Source: a virus. Taken from it: a stretch of DNA of 63,999 bases. Each line of letters starts with the position of its first letter. The first letter of the stretch is position 1. A program made the position numbers and the translations under genes. Below are positions 56,678 to 63,999 of this stretch, piece by piece. The stretch spans positions 1 to 63,999 of IMG/VR virus record IMGVR_UViG_3300037329_000068. One strand, given 5' to 3'. The notes beneath the pieces were generated by a model. The model made no database searches. It saw only the letters and a program-made list of their open reading frames with translations, and was not told the DNA's origin.

Positions 56678-56931
56678 AGATAAACCTTTATAATGCCCTT
56701 ATTAATCACTCTTACAATAGAACTAATTTCTTCCTTACAGCTTAACTTTTCCCAGAATGACAATTTATAATACCGAACTAAGAGTTTGTCAAAATGATCA
56801 TATGATCCCTCTTTGCCACCTAAACAAGAAAAGCAGATACCACTTCCATGTAGAACATCAGCATTTTTTACTTTTTCTTTAGTAACGGGGCATCTGTATT
56901 CTATTTTGTGATAATAATCTTTAATATTCAT
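56674..56931 (-). CDS. Small Cys-containing protein, unknown
   Basis: 85 residues. CPVTKEKV near residue 14 and ICFSCLGG near residue 33 may form a zinc site. No recognised family. Confidence 0.72.
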   Translation of the reverse strand: MNIKDYYHKIEYRCPVTKEKVKNADVLHGSGICFSCLGGKEGSYDHFDKLLVRYYKLSFWEKLSCKEEISSIVRVINKGIIKVYL

Positions 56932-56943
56932 ACTTTTCCTTTC

Positions 56944-57399
56944 CTATTGTAGAAGAAGACCATCACCAGCGGCAGTAACAGCAAGCTCGATAGCCACAAC
57001 CTTTGCTCGCTTGAGTGTGTCCACGTACTGATCTAGGTCTTCTTCCCCGCATGGCCCATATTTAACAAAGGCTTTGTACCCACTATTTTCTTTAACAACT
57101 CCTATGTGGTTGTGTGCAGGATTGAAATCACTGTGAAATTCATCAACATACCATTCAGACCGAGATTCTTCTTTTTCCCAAGTTGCTTGTGTGTACAAGA
57201 ACCGACAAACTTCTGCGACACCTTTTTTTGAAATTACCTCGCCGTTATCAATTTTTTCACTTTCATCATATTCACTTTCAAGTTCTTCTCTTACGAATTC
57301 CACGGCGCATTCTGAAATTGCAAAAGCTAAGGCGTTGTCTGTGTGTTCTGCTTCACGAATCATTTCTTCATAAGTCAGATTTGTATATAGAAAGTTCAT
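56944..57399 (-). CDS. Early protein, unknown
   Basis: 151 residues, very acidic, helical N-terminus. Upstream GGAGATTATATT is a ribosome site. No recognised family. Confidence 0.75.
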   Translation of the reverse strand: MNFLYTNLTYEEMIREAEHTDNALAFAISECAVEFVREELESEYDESEKIDNGEVISKKGVAEVCRFLYTQATWEKEESRSEWYVDEFHSDFNPAHNHIGVVKENSGYKAFVKYGPCGEEDLDQYVDTLKRAKVVAIELAVTAAGDGLLLQ

Positions 57400-57415
57400 A
57401 ATATAATCTCCGAAT

Positions 57416-57640
57416 TTATTTGTACATGATTACTAGATCACCAAAGTATTCATCAAATACTTTAATTAGGTTATCGTAATCACCACTCATCATTTTTTCA
57501 CGAATCGGTTCATAGTCGTATTCAAGGTCTTTGGCAAGACGTTTCCCATAACCAAGTAACACAAAAGCGTTACCATCTGAACCAGTTAAGTCAATTTCAA
57601 TTTTACGATAAGGCATTTCTTCGCGGCTAATAATTGTCAT
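57416..57640 (-). CDS. Small early protein, unknown
   Basis: 74 residues. YRKIEIDLTGSDGNAFVLLG and ALAK-like YGKRLAKDLEYD segments are typical of a small phage family of unknown role. First behind a family 1 promoter. Confidence 0.75.
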   Translation of the reverse strand: MTIISREEMPYRKIEIDLTGSDGNAFVLLGYGKRLAKDLEYDYEPIREKMMSGDYDNLIKVFDEYFGDLVIMYK

Positions 57641-57665
57641 ATTTAATATCCTATAAACTAAAAAA

Positions 57666-57709
57666 CCCCACTACAAGAATATCTTCTCATAATGAGGATT
57701 TTTAGTCAA
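57666..57709 (-). promoter_or_regulatory. Early promoter with dyad, family 1, leftward
   Basis: TTGACT, 17 bases, GAAGAT (57681-57686 on plus as ATCTTC); arms CCTCATTA and TAGTGGGG, 16 apart. Confidence 0.85.
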
Positions 57710-57739
57710 GTAAAAGTCTTGAAATGCTAGTTATTTTTC

Positions 57740-58627
57740 TTAACCAACACTTAGAGGTGCTTTAATAACTCCACTATGGGTATAATTTTTTAGGCATTCC
57801 TTAAAATCTAATGCTGTCAATTCCAATGTACTCTCTAGTGTCTCCGTTCCTTTTGGTAGTTCAATGGTTGGTCCTGTGTGAGTTTGATTGTTAATAAATT
57901 GAAAGATTGAATCTATGTGGTTTTGATACACATGCACGTCGCCCAAGTCACACGACAGAGTTCCGACTTCATACCCTGTCCACTTTGCCAGAAGATGAGT
58001 TAATAAAGCGTATGATGCAATATTAAAGGGTAGCCCTAAAAACGAATCAACAGACCGTTGCCAAAATTTTAAATTAAGCTTTCCCGTTTCTTGATTGACA
58101 TAACACTGAAATCCAAGATGACAAGGTTTCAAAGCCATCAAACCGTTTTCAATTTCGTATGGATTCCATGCCATGACAATATGATCGCGTCGATCAGGTT
58201 CGCTTTTTAATCTATCAATCAAGTTTTTAATTTGATCAACCGGTTTTGTCGGTGTGTTCATATTGTAATCGGAGCCGTAGCTTCTCCATTGATGAGAATA
58301 TAGATTCCCTAGAACAATATTTCCTTTACCACCCCATCGCTCGGCGTCATCTGTCCAAATAGTCCACTTGTCTGAATTTTGATCGTTGAACGTATAATGC
58401 TTTAGAACTTCAAGAGATGTCGAACCCGATAGAAAGTAAAGAAGCTCACCAAAACAAGAGTTCATAGCAAATTTTTTATTGGTGACAGCCGGAAATTCTT
58501 TTGAAAGATCAAATTCTAGCCTCTTATCCCATACACTAATTACGTTGCCTGTTCTAGTGCTTTTGCTTTCTCCCTCTTCAATAATGTGAAGATACATATC
58601 TTTTAATTTTTCGTCTACTAGACTCAT
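57740..58627 (-). CDS. thyA: Thymidylate synthase (ThyA type)
   Basis: 295 residues. Catalytic Cys169 in LKPCHLGFQCY; RSVDSFLGLPFNIASYALL folate/dUMP block; DLGDVHVYQNH dUMP-binding near 220. The FN pair indicates dUMP rather than dCMP use. Supplies dTMP for phage DNA. Preceded by a glutaredoxin and MazG-like gene in the same operon. Confidence 0.97.
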   Translation of the reverse strand: MSLVDEKLKDMYLHIIEEGESKSTRTGNVISVWDKRLEFDLSKEFPAVTNKKFAMNSCFGELLYFLSGSTSLEVLKHYTFNDQNSDKWTIWTDDAERWGGKGNIVLGNLYSHQWRSYGSDYNMNTPTKPVDQIKNLIDRLKSEPDRRDHIVMAWNPYEIENGLMALKPCHLGFQCYVNQETGKLNLKFWQRSVDSFLGLPFNIASYALLTHLLAKWTGYEVGTLSCDLGDVHVYQNHIDSIFQFINNQTHTGPTIELPKGTETLESTLELTALDFKECLKNYTHSGVIKAPLSVG

Positions 58628-59106
58628 ACTTTATTTTCCTCAATTTCTTTTTCTTGTACCATTCCCATCAAATCGAGAAGATCAACTTCTTGCACTTTAA
58701 CACGCTCATGATCGTTTACAAATTTTCCAACATCTCGTATTGATCCTGTGTGAAACAACTCACCGGTTTTTATTTGACCATAGATATATTGAGCAACATT
58801 AGACCCGTCTTTTATGTCCTGATGAACTACAGAATTAAATTTACAACCAAGCTTGCCAAACAAATCAATAATGAATTTGTTTTCAAGTTGAGAATATCCT
58901 CTTCTAATAGCAATAACATTACTAACAAAAACTTCCGGTAGTTGATTTTCTTCATCTGTTGTAATTATCATTAAGTTTTTATTAAGATTAATATAACTAC
59001 CATTTAAAGAAACCATCAGTGAATCACTATCACGTATTTTGTATTCGATGGTTCCGCTACCATTTATACACTCTTCTGCTTCAATAGGCAATAGGTAAGT
59101 TTTCAT
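58624..59106 (-). CDS. Early protein, unknown
   Basis: 160 residues. N-terminal half beta-rich; C-terminal half helical and acidic (VQEVDLLDLMGMVQEKE). Overlaps thyA by ATGA. No recognised family. Confidence 0.78.
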   Translation of the reverse strand: MKTYLLPIEAEECINGSGTIEYKIRDSDSLMVSLNGSYINLNKNLMIITTDEENQLPEVFVSNVIAIRRGYSQLENKFIIDLFGKLGCKFNSVVHQDIKDGSNVAQYIYGQIKTGELFHTGSIRDVGKFVNDHERVKVQEVDLLDLMGMVQEKEIEENKV

Positions 59107-59113
59107 GTTTTTC

Positions 59114-59359
59114 TCACATAGTCATGTTTTTAATTTTAGTCTGTAGTTGATAAAACCCACCAACGTACTCAGTGAACCCGTCACTGGACATAAAAATTTG
59201 TGGCACAGTCTTTACAGGAGAACCCACCATTTCGGTAAGTTGTTCTACTGTGACTTCTACATTAACTGTTTTGTAGCTGTAAGGCAAGCCTTTATCTTCA
59301 CAAAGTTTTTTTGCTTTTGTACAGAATGAGCAGTTTGGAGTTCCGTAAATAATTACCAT
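59114..59359 (-). CDS. Glutaredoxin
   Basis: 81 residues. VIIYGTPNCSFCTKAKK with the CSFC active site, TVPQIF cis-proline, and GGFYQL. Similar in role to T4 NrdC, reducing ribonucleotide reductase. No reductase gene lies in this window. Confidence 0.93.
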   Translation of the reverse strand: MVIIYGTPNCSFCTKAKKLCEDKGLPYSYKTVNVEVTVEQLTEMVGSPVKTVPQIFMSSDGFTEYVGGFYQLQTKIKNMTM

Positions 59360-59371
59360 TTTTTTTTTCCT

Positions 59372-59605
59372 TTACCAGTAGTTAGTATCCGTTATATCTT
59401 TAATGCTCCCACAACCCACACATTCAACAAGAACATTTATCCCTATACCACTACTACAAGAAAACAAAAATGTATAATTGGCATTACACTTTGAATGCCT
59501 GTTCTGGAACTTATCAGAATCCATTTTTTCTCTTGGTGACAGGTAGAATGTGTTATTGACAAGTATCTTATCAGGTAATGATCTTAGATTCCAATTTTTC
59601 GTCAT
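59372..59605 (-). CDS. Small Cys-rich protein, unknown
   Basis: 77 residues. Cys at HSKCNAN, FSCSS and VECVGCGS give a possible zinc ribbon. Overlaps the MazG-like gene by 35 bases. Confidence 0.68.
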   Translation of the reverse strand: MTKNWNLRSLPDKILVNNTFYLSPREKMDSDKFQNRHSKCNANYTFLFSCSSGIGINVLVECVGCGSIKDITDTNYW

Positions 59606-60137
59606 TTCGATTAATCCTTTTCTCTAGAAGGTTCCTTTCAGCTTTTACATCGCGAAAGATAGCCTTGTCATCTTCAAACTTGTGAGGAAACCGCTTGTAC
59701 AATTTATCAATGTTAATTGCAGCGGCTTGTTCGAAGTCTGTGTTAAGTGTGCGTAGCAACATAGCCTGATACCAGAGGCTGTCCCCGGTTTCTTCTACTA
59801 GGTTGACCACATCCACCTCTTCACCAGAAAGACGCTTATACAGGGCTTCCAGTAGCTCCACAGCCTCAGTAGCGATTCCTACCACAGCATGAACAATATC
59901 AGCGTCGTATTTTGGCAGCACAAGTTTTCCTTCTGAAATTTCGTTGATTGGATCAATCCAAGAAAAAGGTTTTTTGTAATAGACATGCTTTTTCAAATCA
60001 TCTAGTGGACTACCGGCTGCGATTACTTGTGAAATTGTGAATCGAAGAGCCTCCAAAACAGAATCATTGATTTCAAGACCTTCTTCTAATTTTGGTGCTG
60101 TGCGTTCTGATTCTTTCAAATACGTTTTCATATCCAT
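59571..60137 (-). CDS. MazG-like nucleotide pyrophosphohydrolase
   Basis: 188 residues (ATG 60131 is an alternative). Central IATEAVELLEAL, then NLVEETGDSLWYQAMLL, giving the E-x3-E ... E-x2-D metal site of MazG/dUTPase-like NTP pyrophosphohydrolases. Likely trims dNTPs or lowers ppGpp, as proposed for marine phage MazG; the substrate is not shown. Confidence 0.85.
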   Translation of the reverse strand: MDMKTYLKESERTAPKLEEGLEINDSVLEALRFTISQVIAAGSPLDDLKKHVYYKKPFSWIDPINEISEGKLVLPKYDADIVHAVVGIATEAVELLEALYKRLSGEEVDVVNLVEETGDSLWYQAMLLRTLNTDFEQAAAINIDKLYKRFPHKFEDDKAIFRDVKAERNLLEKRINRNDEKLESKIIT

Positions 60138-60148
60138 TCTAATCTTTC

Positions 60149-60442
60149 CTATTTTAGTTTGTTTAAAAGTTCTTCTACATTCAAATTTATCATGATTTTG
60201 TTTGCCGCAAATTGTGATTCTGTAATGTCTGGATCACAAGGACTCTCATTAATATAATCCATAGCCGCAGTCAGTGCAACTCTAAGATTCTCTGCATTCT
60301 CCATTAGTGTAGCTACCTTGTCAATTACTGATTGAGGTTGGCGACTATTTTTTCCATAACCAGCCTGAATGTTAAAAGACCATTTGTTAGTATCGTTTTC
60401 ATCAAGTTCGTAAATTGTATCTAATTCGCGCTTAATATTCAT
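60149..60442 (-). CDS. Small helical protein, unknown
   Basis: 97 residues. C-terminal two-thirds helical (VIDKVATLMENAENLRVAL). No recognised family. Overlaps the upstream gene by ATGA. Confidence 0.72.
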   Translation of the reverse strand: MNIKRELDTIYELDENDTNKWSFNIQAGYGKNSRQPQSVIDKVATLMENAENLRVALTAAMDYINESPCDPDITESQFAANKIMINLNVEELLNKLK

Positions 60443-60651
60443 ACATTATCCTCAATTAAATATTCTATTTGTGATTCATCATCAATAAGAAGAAAAGACC
60501 CTTGCTCATAAAGTGTATTTGAAATGTGTTTTGTATCACATCTTGAAAATGATGCAGAATGAAACCAGAGAAATTCTTCAAAGTCCTCGAAATACGCTAC
60601 ATAGAAAGTTTCTGATTGATCAACTCTTCGTTGTGTGAATTTAACAGTCAT
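60439..60651 (-). CDS. Small acidic protein, unknown
   Basis: 70 residues. Aromatic, acidic, DNA-mimic-like composition (YFEDFEEFLWFH). No recognised family. Coupled at both ends by 4-base overlaps. Confidence 0.7.
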   Translation of the reverse strand: MTVKFTQRRVDQSETFYVAYFEDFEEFLWFHSASFSRCDTKHISNTLYEQGSFLLIDDESQIEYLIEDNV

Positions 60652-60920
60652 ACGTGATTACCTCTTTCAACCAACTTTAAAGAGCTTACTGGCAGTATAT
60701 CATAAACTCGAACAACAGAACATTTAATTTCTACTTCAACAAGCTCATAATCAGGAAAGGTTTTTATATAACTATAAATGTCATAAAGATTGTCTATGTT
60801 CCATTGCGTAGCTTTCCATGGGTATTGCTCATTACTTGGGTATCCACCACTTGTTGGATCGACCCTTGCGTAACATGGTGCAATTTTTGAGCGCAACACA
60901 AACAAACTTTTATTTTTCAT
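60648..60920 (-). CDS. Small early protein, unknown
   Basis: 90 residues. Beta-rich N-terminus with APCYARVDPTSGGYP. No recognised family. 4-base overlap on both sides. Confidence 0.72.
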   Translation of the reverse strand: MKNKSLFVLRSKIAPCYARVDPTSGGYPSNEQYPWKATQWNIDNLYDIYSYIKTFPDYELVEVEIKCSVVRVYDILPVSSLKLVERGNHV

Positions 60921-61114
60921 TTTAGCCTCATTAAATTACAGAATTCAAAATTTTCGTCGTTCGGGCATTCATAACAAATAAGCTTTGTTCTCAAATTGTT
61001 GGTGGTAATATATTCGTAATCAGAATCATATTCGAATGTGTCCTTGTGCATTTTCTCATCCCAAGAATTTGAGAATTCTCCTGTGTCCAGATTCAACCAA
61101 ACGTATTTTTTCAT
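60917..61114 (-). CDS. Small acidic Cys-containing protein, unknown
   Basis: 65 residues, starting MKKYVWLNLDTGEFSNSWD; ends with ICYECPND and EFCNLM. No recognised family. Confidence 0.72.
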   Translation of the reverse strand: MKKYVWLNLDTGEFSNSWDEKMHKDTFEYDSDYEYITTNNLRTKLICYECPNDENFEFCNLMRLK

Positions 61115-61116
61115 CT

Positions 61117-61611
61117 TTACACGTTCCCGTTTTGAAATTTCTGATCAATCTTGGTCAGTTCGTAAATAGCTTCTTCAAGACCCAGATTCACAAACCCGTT
61201 TGCATTTTCGTACCGAATGAACACACGCTTGATAGAAGCAGATTTTAGAAAGGCGACAAGCGAGGGGATGAAATCGTAATTGCGTGATTCGTTTCGCAGT
61301 GCGTCATATTTCTTAGAGACTTTGCGAAGCAGTTTTAAAGCTCTTTCGGCTTTGCGTAGCTCAAAATTACTCATTCCATCCAAGACTGGTTCAAACCCGT
61401 AAGGCTTTCTGAAATTATCACCAGTTGCGTTGTATTGAGCGTTAAAGACAACAGAACCAGAAATAGAGTCAAAGCTACTGGTATAAGGAAGATTACCAGA
61501 ATTAACACTTTCGAGGTCTTCCTTTGAAGACATATCAATTCTGGTATTGATGTGGTTGTAGGTGTGAGCAGAATTAACAAAGATAACGGCGTAGTTCATT
61601 TCAGCGTTCAT
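61117..61611 (-). CDS. Early protein, unknown
   Basis: 164 residues from ATG 61611 after AAAGGAACTACATT; the longer frame to 61650 lies in the leader. Helical RKAERALKLLRKVSKKYDAL and a beta-rich C-terminus IKRVFIRYENA. No named family. Confidence 0.75.
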   Translation of the reverse strand: MNAEMNYAVIFVNSAHTYNHINTRIDMSSKEDLESVNSGNLPYTSSFDSISGSVVFNAQYNATGDNFRKPYGFEPVLDGMSNFELRKAERALKLLRKVSKKYDALRNESRNYDFIPSLVAFLKSASIKRVFIRYENANGFVNLGLEEAIYELTKIDQKFQNGNV

Positions 61612-61654
61612 AATGTAGTTCCTTTCGTTCAATTGGAAATCAGTCAACACAAAT

Positions 61655-61683
61655 AGTATATCAAAAGGTGTGGTCTGCGTCTA
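61655..61683 (-). promoter_or_regulatory. Early promoter, leftward
   Basis: TAGACG, 17 bases, TATACT. Lacks the family 2 leader. Confidence 0.65.
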
Positions 61684-61687
61684 CATC

Positions 61688-61999
61688 TCAGTCAAGTTTA
61701 TTTTCGCCGTACATCTCAACACCAATAGATTCCAAATAGTCCATCAGCTTAATTTCTTGATCCTCAAGAACTTCAATTGTTAGATTCTTGATCTCGTTGG
61801 TAACATACACACCAGATAGATACAATTCATTAGGAACAACACCAAATCCCTGATCAGATGTAATTTTGTTGCCCATATTGAATATATGATTGGTGGAATC
61901 TTGTTCGATTCTTAAATTTCGCATTTGTTTAAGTTGGTAGCGAGTATTTTGAAGAATTCTTATTACTTTTGTTGCATTGTCTATGTCAGAAATTTTCAT
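61688..61999 (-). CDS. Early protein, unknown
   Basis: 103 residues. Helical N-terminus, beta-rich centre (GVVPNELYLSGVYV). Starts in the TAATG overlap with the upstream gene. No recognised family. Confidence 0.75.
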   Translation of the reverse strand: MKISDIDNATKVIRILQNTRYQLKQMRNLRIEQDSTNHIFNMGNKITSDQGFGVVPNELYLSGVYVTNEIKNLTIEVLEDQEIKLMDYLESIGVEMYGENKLD

Positions 62000-62319
62000 T
62001 ATATTGTATCCATCTTTTTAAGTGCGTTTAGAACTCTTTTGCTGCATCCTGATTTCTTCATCTCAAAAACACCAGACTCAATAGCTGCTAGGGCTCCTAC
62101 ACCACCACCATCAGTACCCCAAATACTACCAGCACTTGTTGTGGGTATCAAGCCTAAAATGCCGTAGTACTCGCTGTCTGCTATTACAAAGGATTCTGTT
62201 GTTTTATCAAAGCTTTTGCGGATGACAAGAATGGTTGCTCTGGCTTCATATGTCCAGCCAAGATCATAGCAGGTTAATTTAATTTTTAGAGCAATTTCTT
62301 TTGGGCTAAGTTTCTTCAT
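61999..62319 (-). CDS. Early protein, unknown
   Basis: 106 residues. Gly-rich GSIWGTDGGGVGALAAI loop with a basic N-terminal half. First behind the family 1 promoter at 62344-62388. No recognised family. Confidence 0.75.
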   Translation of the reverse strand: MKKLSPKEIALKIKLTCYDLGWTYEARATILVIRKSFDKTTESFVIADSEYYGILGLIPTTSAGSIWGTDGGGVGALAAIESGVFEMKKSGCSKRVLNALKKMDTI

Positions 62320-62343
62320 TATTTAATCTCCTAATTTGTTTCA

Positions 62344-62388
62344 CTCTCACTACACAAACAGTATGACCATAGTGAGAGCTTATTGCAA
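62344..62388 (-). promoter_or_regulatory. Early promoter with dyad, family 1, leftward
   Basis: TTGCAA, 17 bases, CATACT; perfect 9-base arms CTCTCACTA and TAGTGAGAG, 17 apart. Confidence 0.85.
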
Positions 62389-62392
62389 GATA

Positions 62393-62551
62393 TTATTGAG
62401 TCTTTATGGGAAGAATGTTGGTATTCCCTATTAATGTAGGCAGTGAAAGCTTAATCCATTTTTTGCTAGTCCATAAATAAACACCACCATCAGACTCTTT
62501 AAAGTAAAACTCGCTCAGTGATCCTTTATGTGTCGCATCTACAGGTTTCAT
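62393..62551 (-). CDS. Small early protein, unknown
   Basis: 52 residues starting MKPVDATHKGSLSEFYFKES, behind a family 2 promoter with TTAGGAGATTGATT. Contains GGVYLWTSKKWIKLS, resembling a short beta motif of phage structural proteins. No named family. Confidence 0.68.
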   Translation of the reverse strand: MKPVDATHKGSLSEFYFKESDGGVYLWTSKKWIKLSLPTLIGNTNILPIKTQ

Positions 62552-62569
62552 AATCAATCTCCTAAGTTT

Positions 62570-62616
62570 TTCTCAATTTCTACAATCAGTATAAAGCAAG
62601 CGCGCCCCTGCGTCAA
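62570..62616 (-). promoter_or_regulatory. Early promoter, family 2, leftward
   Basis: TTGACG, 17 bases, TATACT (plus 62588-62593), then GATTGTAGAAATTGAGAAA. Confidence 0.92.
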
Positions 62617-62619
62617 CAA

Positions 62620-62877
62620 CTAATATTGCTTTTTCATTAATTCGTTTTCGTCATATCCAAACAGTTTTGGTTTGCTTGGGCCTCTTGCTTTACCAAAGTA
62701 AGATGCACTCACACAAATAGGCTCAGGGGCGTATATAACGACAAATGCAGGCCCAAACAAGTCACCCTCTGCTTCCAACTTAGCGATAAGGGGCAATAGT
62801 TTCAAGTCAACGTCTGCAAACCTTTGAACGGTTTTTAATTGCTCGAAGCAGATGGTTAGTTTCTGTGAAGCTTTCAT
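62620..62877 (-). CDS. Small early protein, unknown
   Basis: 85 residues starting MKASQKLTICFEQLKTVQRF. Alpha/beta; no recognised family. 4-base overlap with the upstream gene. Its stop lies next to the family 2 promoter. Confidence 0.72.
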   Translation of the reverse strand: MKASQKLTICFEQLKTVQRFADVDLKLLPLIAKLEAEGDLFGPAFVVIYAPEPICVSASYFGKARGPSKPKLFGYDENELMKKQY

Positions 62878-63089
62878 ACATCATCCTCTTCGTCAAGAAA
62901 TTTATCAAGCTTGCGATTGATTGCTGCAATTTTATTTTTAGAGGCAAATGTGAGGTAGGTTCTTTCGCCAGAATTCCAAGCTTTGATTCCACCAAGAGAG
63001 TTTATTGGGTCATCTTTAATCGAATCAATTGCGTCAAAACACTCACAAGATGATTTTAAGTCAGCGATTTTAATTTTTGATTCTTTCAT
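62874..63089 (-). CDS. Small early protein, unknown
   Basis: 71 residues from ATG 63089 after AGGATATTGAAA. The longer frame to 63224 overlaps another gene. Acidic C-terminus. No recognised family. Confidence 0.7.
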   Translation of the reverse strand: MKESKIKIADLKSSCECFDAIDSIKDDPINSLGGIKAWNSGERTYLTFASKNKIAAINRKLDKFLDEEDDV

Positions 63090-63099
63090 TTTCAATATC

Positions 63100-63240
63100 C
63101 TATTTTGGCAAGTCACACATAAATGAAGCCAGTAGAAAATTACCATCTTCGAGAACAACTCGAATAAAACGACTGTCTTTAGACATTGCAGGAAGACTTG
63201 ATTTGTGAATCCAAACTCTTTCAATTTTAAATGTTATCAT
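63100..63240 (-). CDS. Small early protein, unknown
   Basis: 46 residues starting MITFKIERVWIHKSSLP, behind TAGGAGATTGAAC and a family 1 promoter. No recognised family. Confidence 0.7.
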   Translation of the reverse strand: MITFKIERVWIHKSSLPAMSKDSRFIRVVLEDGNFLLASFMCDLPK

Positions 63241-63264
63241 GTTCAATCTCCTAATTGATCAATC

Positions 63265-63308
63265 CCTCAGTACAAATATATTATCTCACACTAAGGTTTA
63301 TATTGCAA
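63265..63308 (-). promoter_or_regulatory. Early promoter with dyad, family 1, leftward
   Basis: TTGCAA, 17 bases, GATAAT; arms CCTTAGTG and TACTGAGG, 16 apart. Confidence 0.9.
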
Positions 63309-63313
63309 TGGGT

Positions 63314-63577
63314 TTAGCTCATTAAAGTGTTGCGATGTATTCCACCCAACTTGCCAATGTAAACTTCTCCCATTGGAAACTCGTAATCGCTACCTTCTAT
63401 TTTCCGTACAAATATTGCAGCAATACCGCCTTTAGCCTCTTCACGATTAACTGTCATGAAAATGTCGCACTTTTCACTGTTAACCCAGAACCCCACCGAT
63501 GTTAAACAAGCGCGACCAAGCGATTCTCGTTGAATGTCTGTAGGTTCTACATTGTATTTTTTGGTGAAAGAGGCCAT
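63314..63577 (-). CDS. Small early protein, unknown
   Basis: 87 residues after AAAGGAAAAGCAAA. Beta-rich (KCDIFMTVNREEAKGGIA). No recognised family. Confidence 0.72.
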   Translation of the reverse strand: MASFTKKYNVEPTDIQRESLGRACLTSVGFWVNSEKCDIFMTVNREEAKGGIAAIFVRKIEGSDYEFPMGEVYIGKLGGIHRNTLMS

Positions 63578-63617
63578 TTTGCTTTTCCTTTTTTGGTGGT
63601 TTCCTTAACTTGAAATC

Positions 63618-63646
63618 ATTATCTCATAACGAGAAGTGAATTGCAA
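63618..63646 (-). promoter_or_regulatory. Early promoter, family 1 variant, leftward
   Basis: TTGCAA, 17 bases, GATAAT with upstream TATGA; the dyad is degenerate. Confidence 0.8.
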
Positions 63647-63650
63647 TATG

Positions 63651-63896
63651 TTATGTTTTCTTTTCAACAAAAATCTTTGGGATTCCAGCACGATCATAGT
63701 TGATTTCTGCAATCAACTCACCGCCGTAGCTGTAGTGAACAAAAAGCTCTGTGCTAATAACTTTACGGAAGACGTTTTTTGTGGTGGGTTTGTCGGCTAA
63801 TGCTTCCATGGTGATGAAGCTTTCTTTGATAGAAGAATCTACATGGACTTCAACAGTGTCATCTTTCTTTACCACGACAACAGCAACGTATGACAT
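63651..63896 (-). CDS. Small early protein, unknown
   Basis: 81 residues behind a family 2 promoter and AGGAGATTAAATT. Starts MSYVAVVVVKKDDTVEVHVD; beta-rich. No recognised family. Confidence 0.75.
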   Translation of the reverse strand: MSYVAVVVVKKDDTVEVHVDSSIKESFITMEALADKPTTKNVFRKVISTELFVHYSYGGELIAEINYDRAGIPKIFVEKKT

Positions 63897-63913
63897 AATT
63901 TAATCTCCTGTTT

Positions 63914-63960
63914 TTCTCAATTTCTACAGTCAGTATAAACGAAAAAAGGGACACTCGCAA
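63914..63960 (-). promoter_or_regulatory. Early promoter, family 2, fused to terminator
   Basis: TTGCGA (plus 63955-63960), 17 bases, TATACT (plus 63932-63937), then GACTGTAGAAATTGAGAAA. Confidence 0.9.
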
Positions 63961-63971
63961 GAGCATCCCTT
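63942..63971 (-). terminator. Rho-independent terminator with promoter -35 in its loop, leftward
   Basis: AAGGGA/TCCCTT outer stem with inner GCTC/GAGT pairs and TTGC loop, then six T. It ends a gene outside the window. Confidence 0.85.
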
Positions 63972-63999
63972 CATTTTCCTAACTATTTTTAGGAAAATG
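63972..63999. repeat. Inverted repeat at right edge
   Basis: CATTTTCCTAA and TTAGGAAAATG, 11-base perfect arms with a 6-base loop, ending exactly at the window edge. Confidence 0.75.

Noticed and set aside
1-63999. CRISPR array
   Set aside because: No regularly spaced repeats with unique spacers were seen; the dispersed repeats are promoter elements.

Overview
The window is part of the genome of a T4-like (Straboviridae/Tevenvirinae-type) myovirus. The evidence is a set of T4 baseplate and hub homologues (gp4, gp48, gp53, gp27, gp5, gp25, gp6, and in the second cluster gp54, gp26 and a tape-measure protein), rIIA and rIIB, a gp61-type primase, a gp30-type ligase, and at least twelve copies of the T4 late-promoter box TATAAATA. 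The sequence is AT-rich and the early promoters are strong sigma70 type. A homologue of the gammaproteobacterial ribosome-rescue factor ArfA points to a gammaproteobacterial host. A marine Vibrio-like host is a guess from overall gene style, not something the sequence proves.

Layout. (1) 1-8330, minus strand: a late baseplate operon read leftward from a late promoter at 8361-8368; the gene at the left edge is cut by the window. (2) 8331-9026: an intergenic region with divergent late promoters and a probable late non-coding RNA. (3) 9027-30199, plus strand: a long run of about 55 small early genes, many overlapping by ATGA or TAATG, punctuated by two promoter families. It includes tRNA-Met/Ile2(CAU), tRNA-Pro(UGG), an Rnl2-type RNA ligase, a DUF4326 protein, a zinc-ribbon/TM2 protein, a YqeY-like protein and two more candidate structured RNAs. 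(4) 30215-44370, plus strand: a kinase, a deoxyribonucleotidase, rIIA/rIIB, late genes whose N-termini resemble capsid-targeting peptides, overlapping spanins, an ArfA homologue, a HAD protein, a SprT-like metalloprotease and a nucleotidyltransferase. (5) 44388-51651: an isolated minus-strand late membrane protein, then primase, an A1-like phosphoesterase, a ClpP-like protease, PhoH and DNA ligase. (6) 51667-55416, minus strand: tape measure, tail-assembly chaperone and tube initiator, from a late promoter. (7) 55481-56119: a gp2-like late gene on the plus strand. (8) 56165-63896, minus strand: an early region with MazG-like, glutaredoxin, thymidylate synthase and many small genes.

How it works together. 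Early transcription starts from many dispersed copies of two promoter families. One family has an inverted repeat wrapped around the -10 box, and the other has a conserved initially transcribed sequence. Nucleotide metabolism (ThyA, glutaredoxin, MazG-like, deoxyribonucleotidase), RNA repair and translation functions (RNA ligase, tRNAs, ArfA, YqeY-like) and replication (primase, ligase) are early or middle. Structural and lysis genes carry TATAAATA boxes. The most notable items are the phage ArfA whose stop codon lies inside a long terminator hairpin, a T TTT TTT slippery site that would fuse the gp26-like chaperone to the next small ORF just before the tape measure, a TnpB N-terminus fused to a virion-like domain, a structured RNA abutting tRNA-Pro, and terminators that carry the next promoter's -35 box in their loop.
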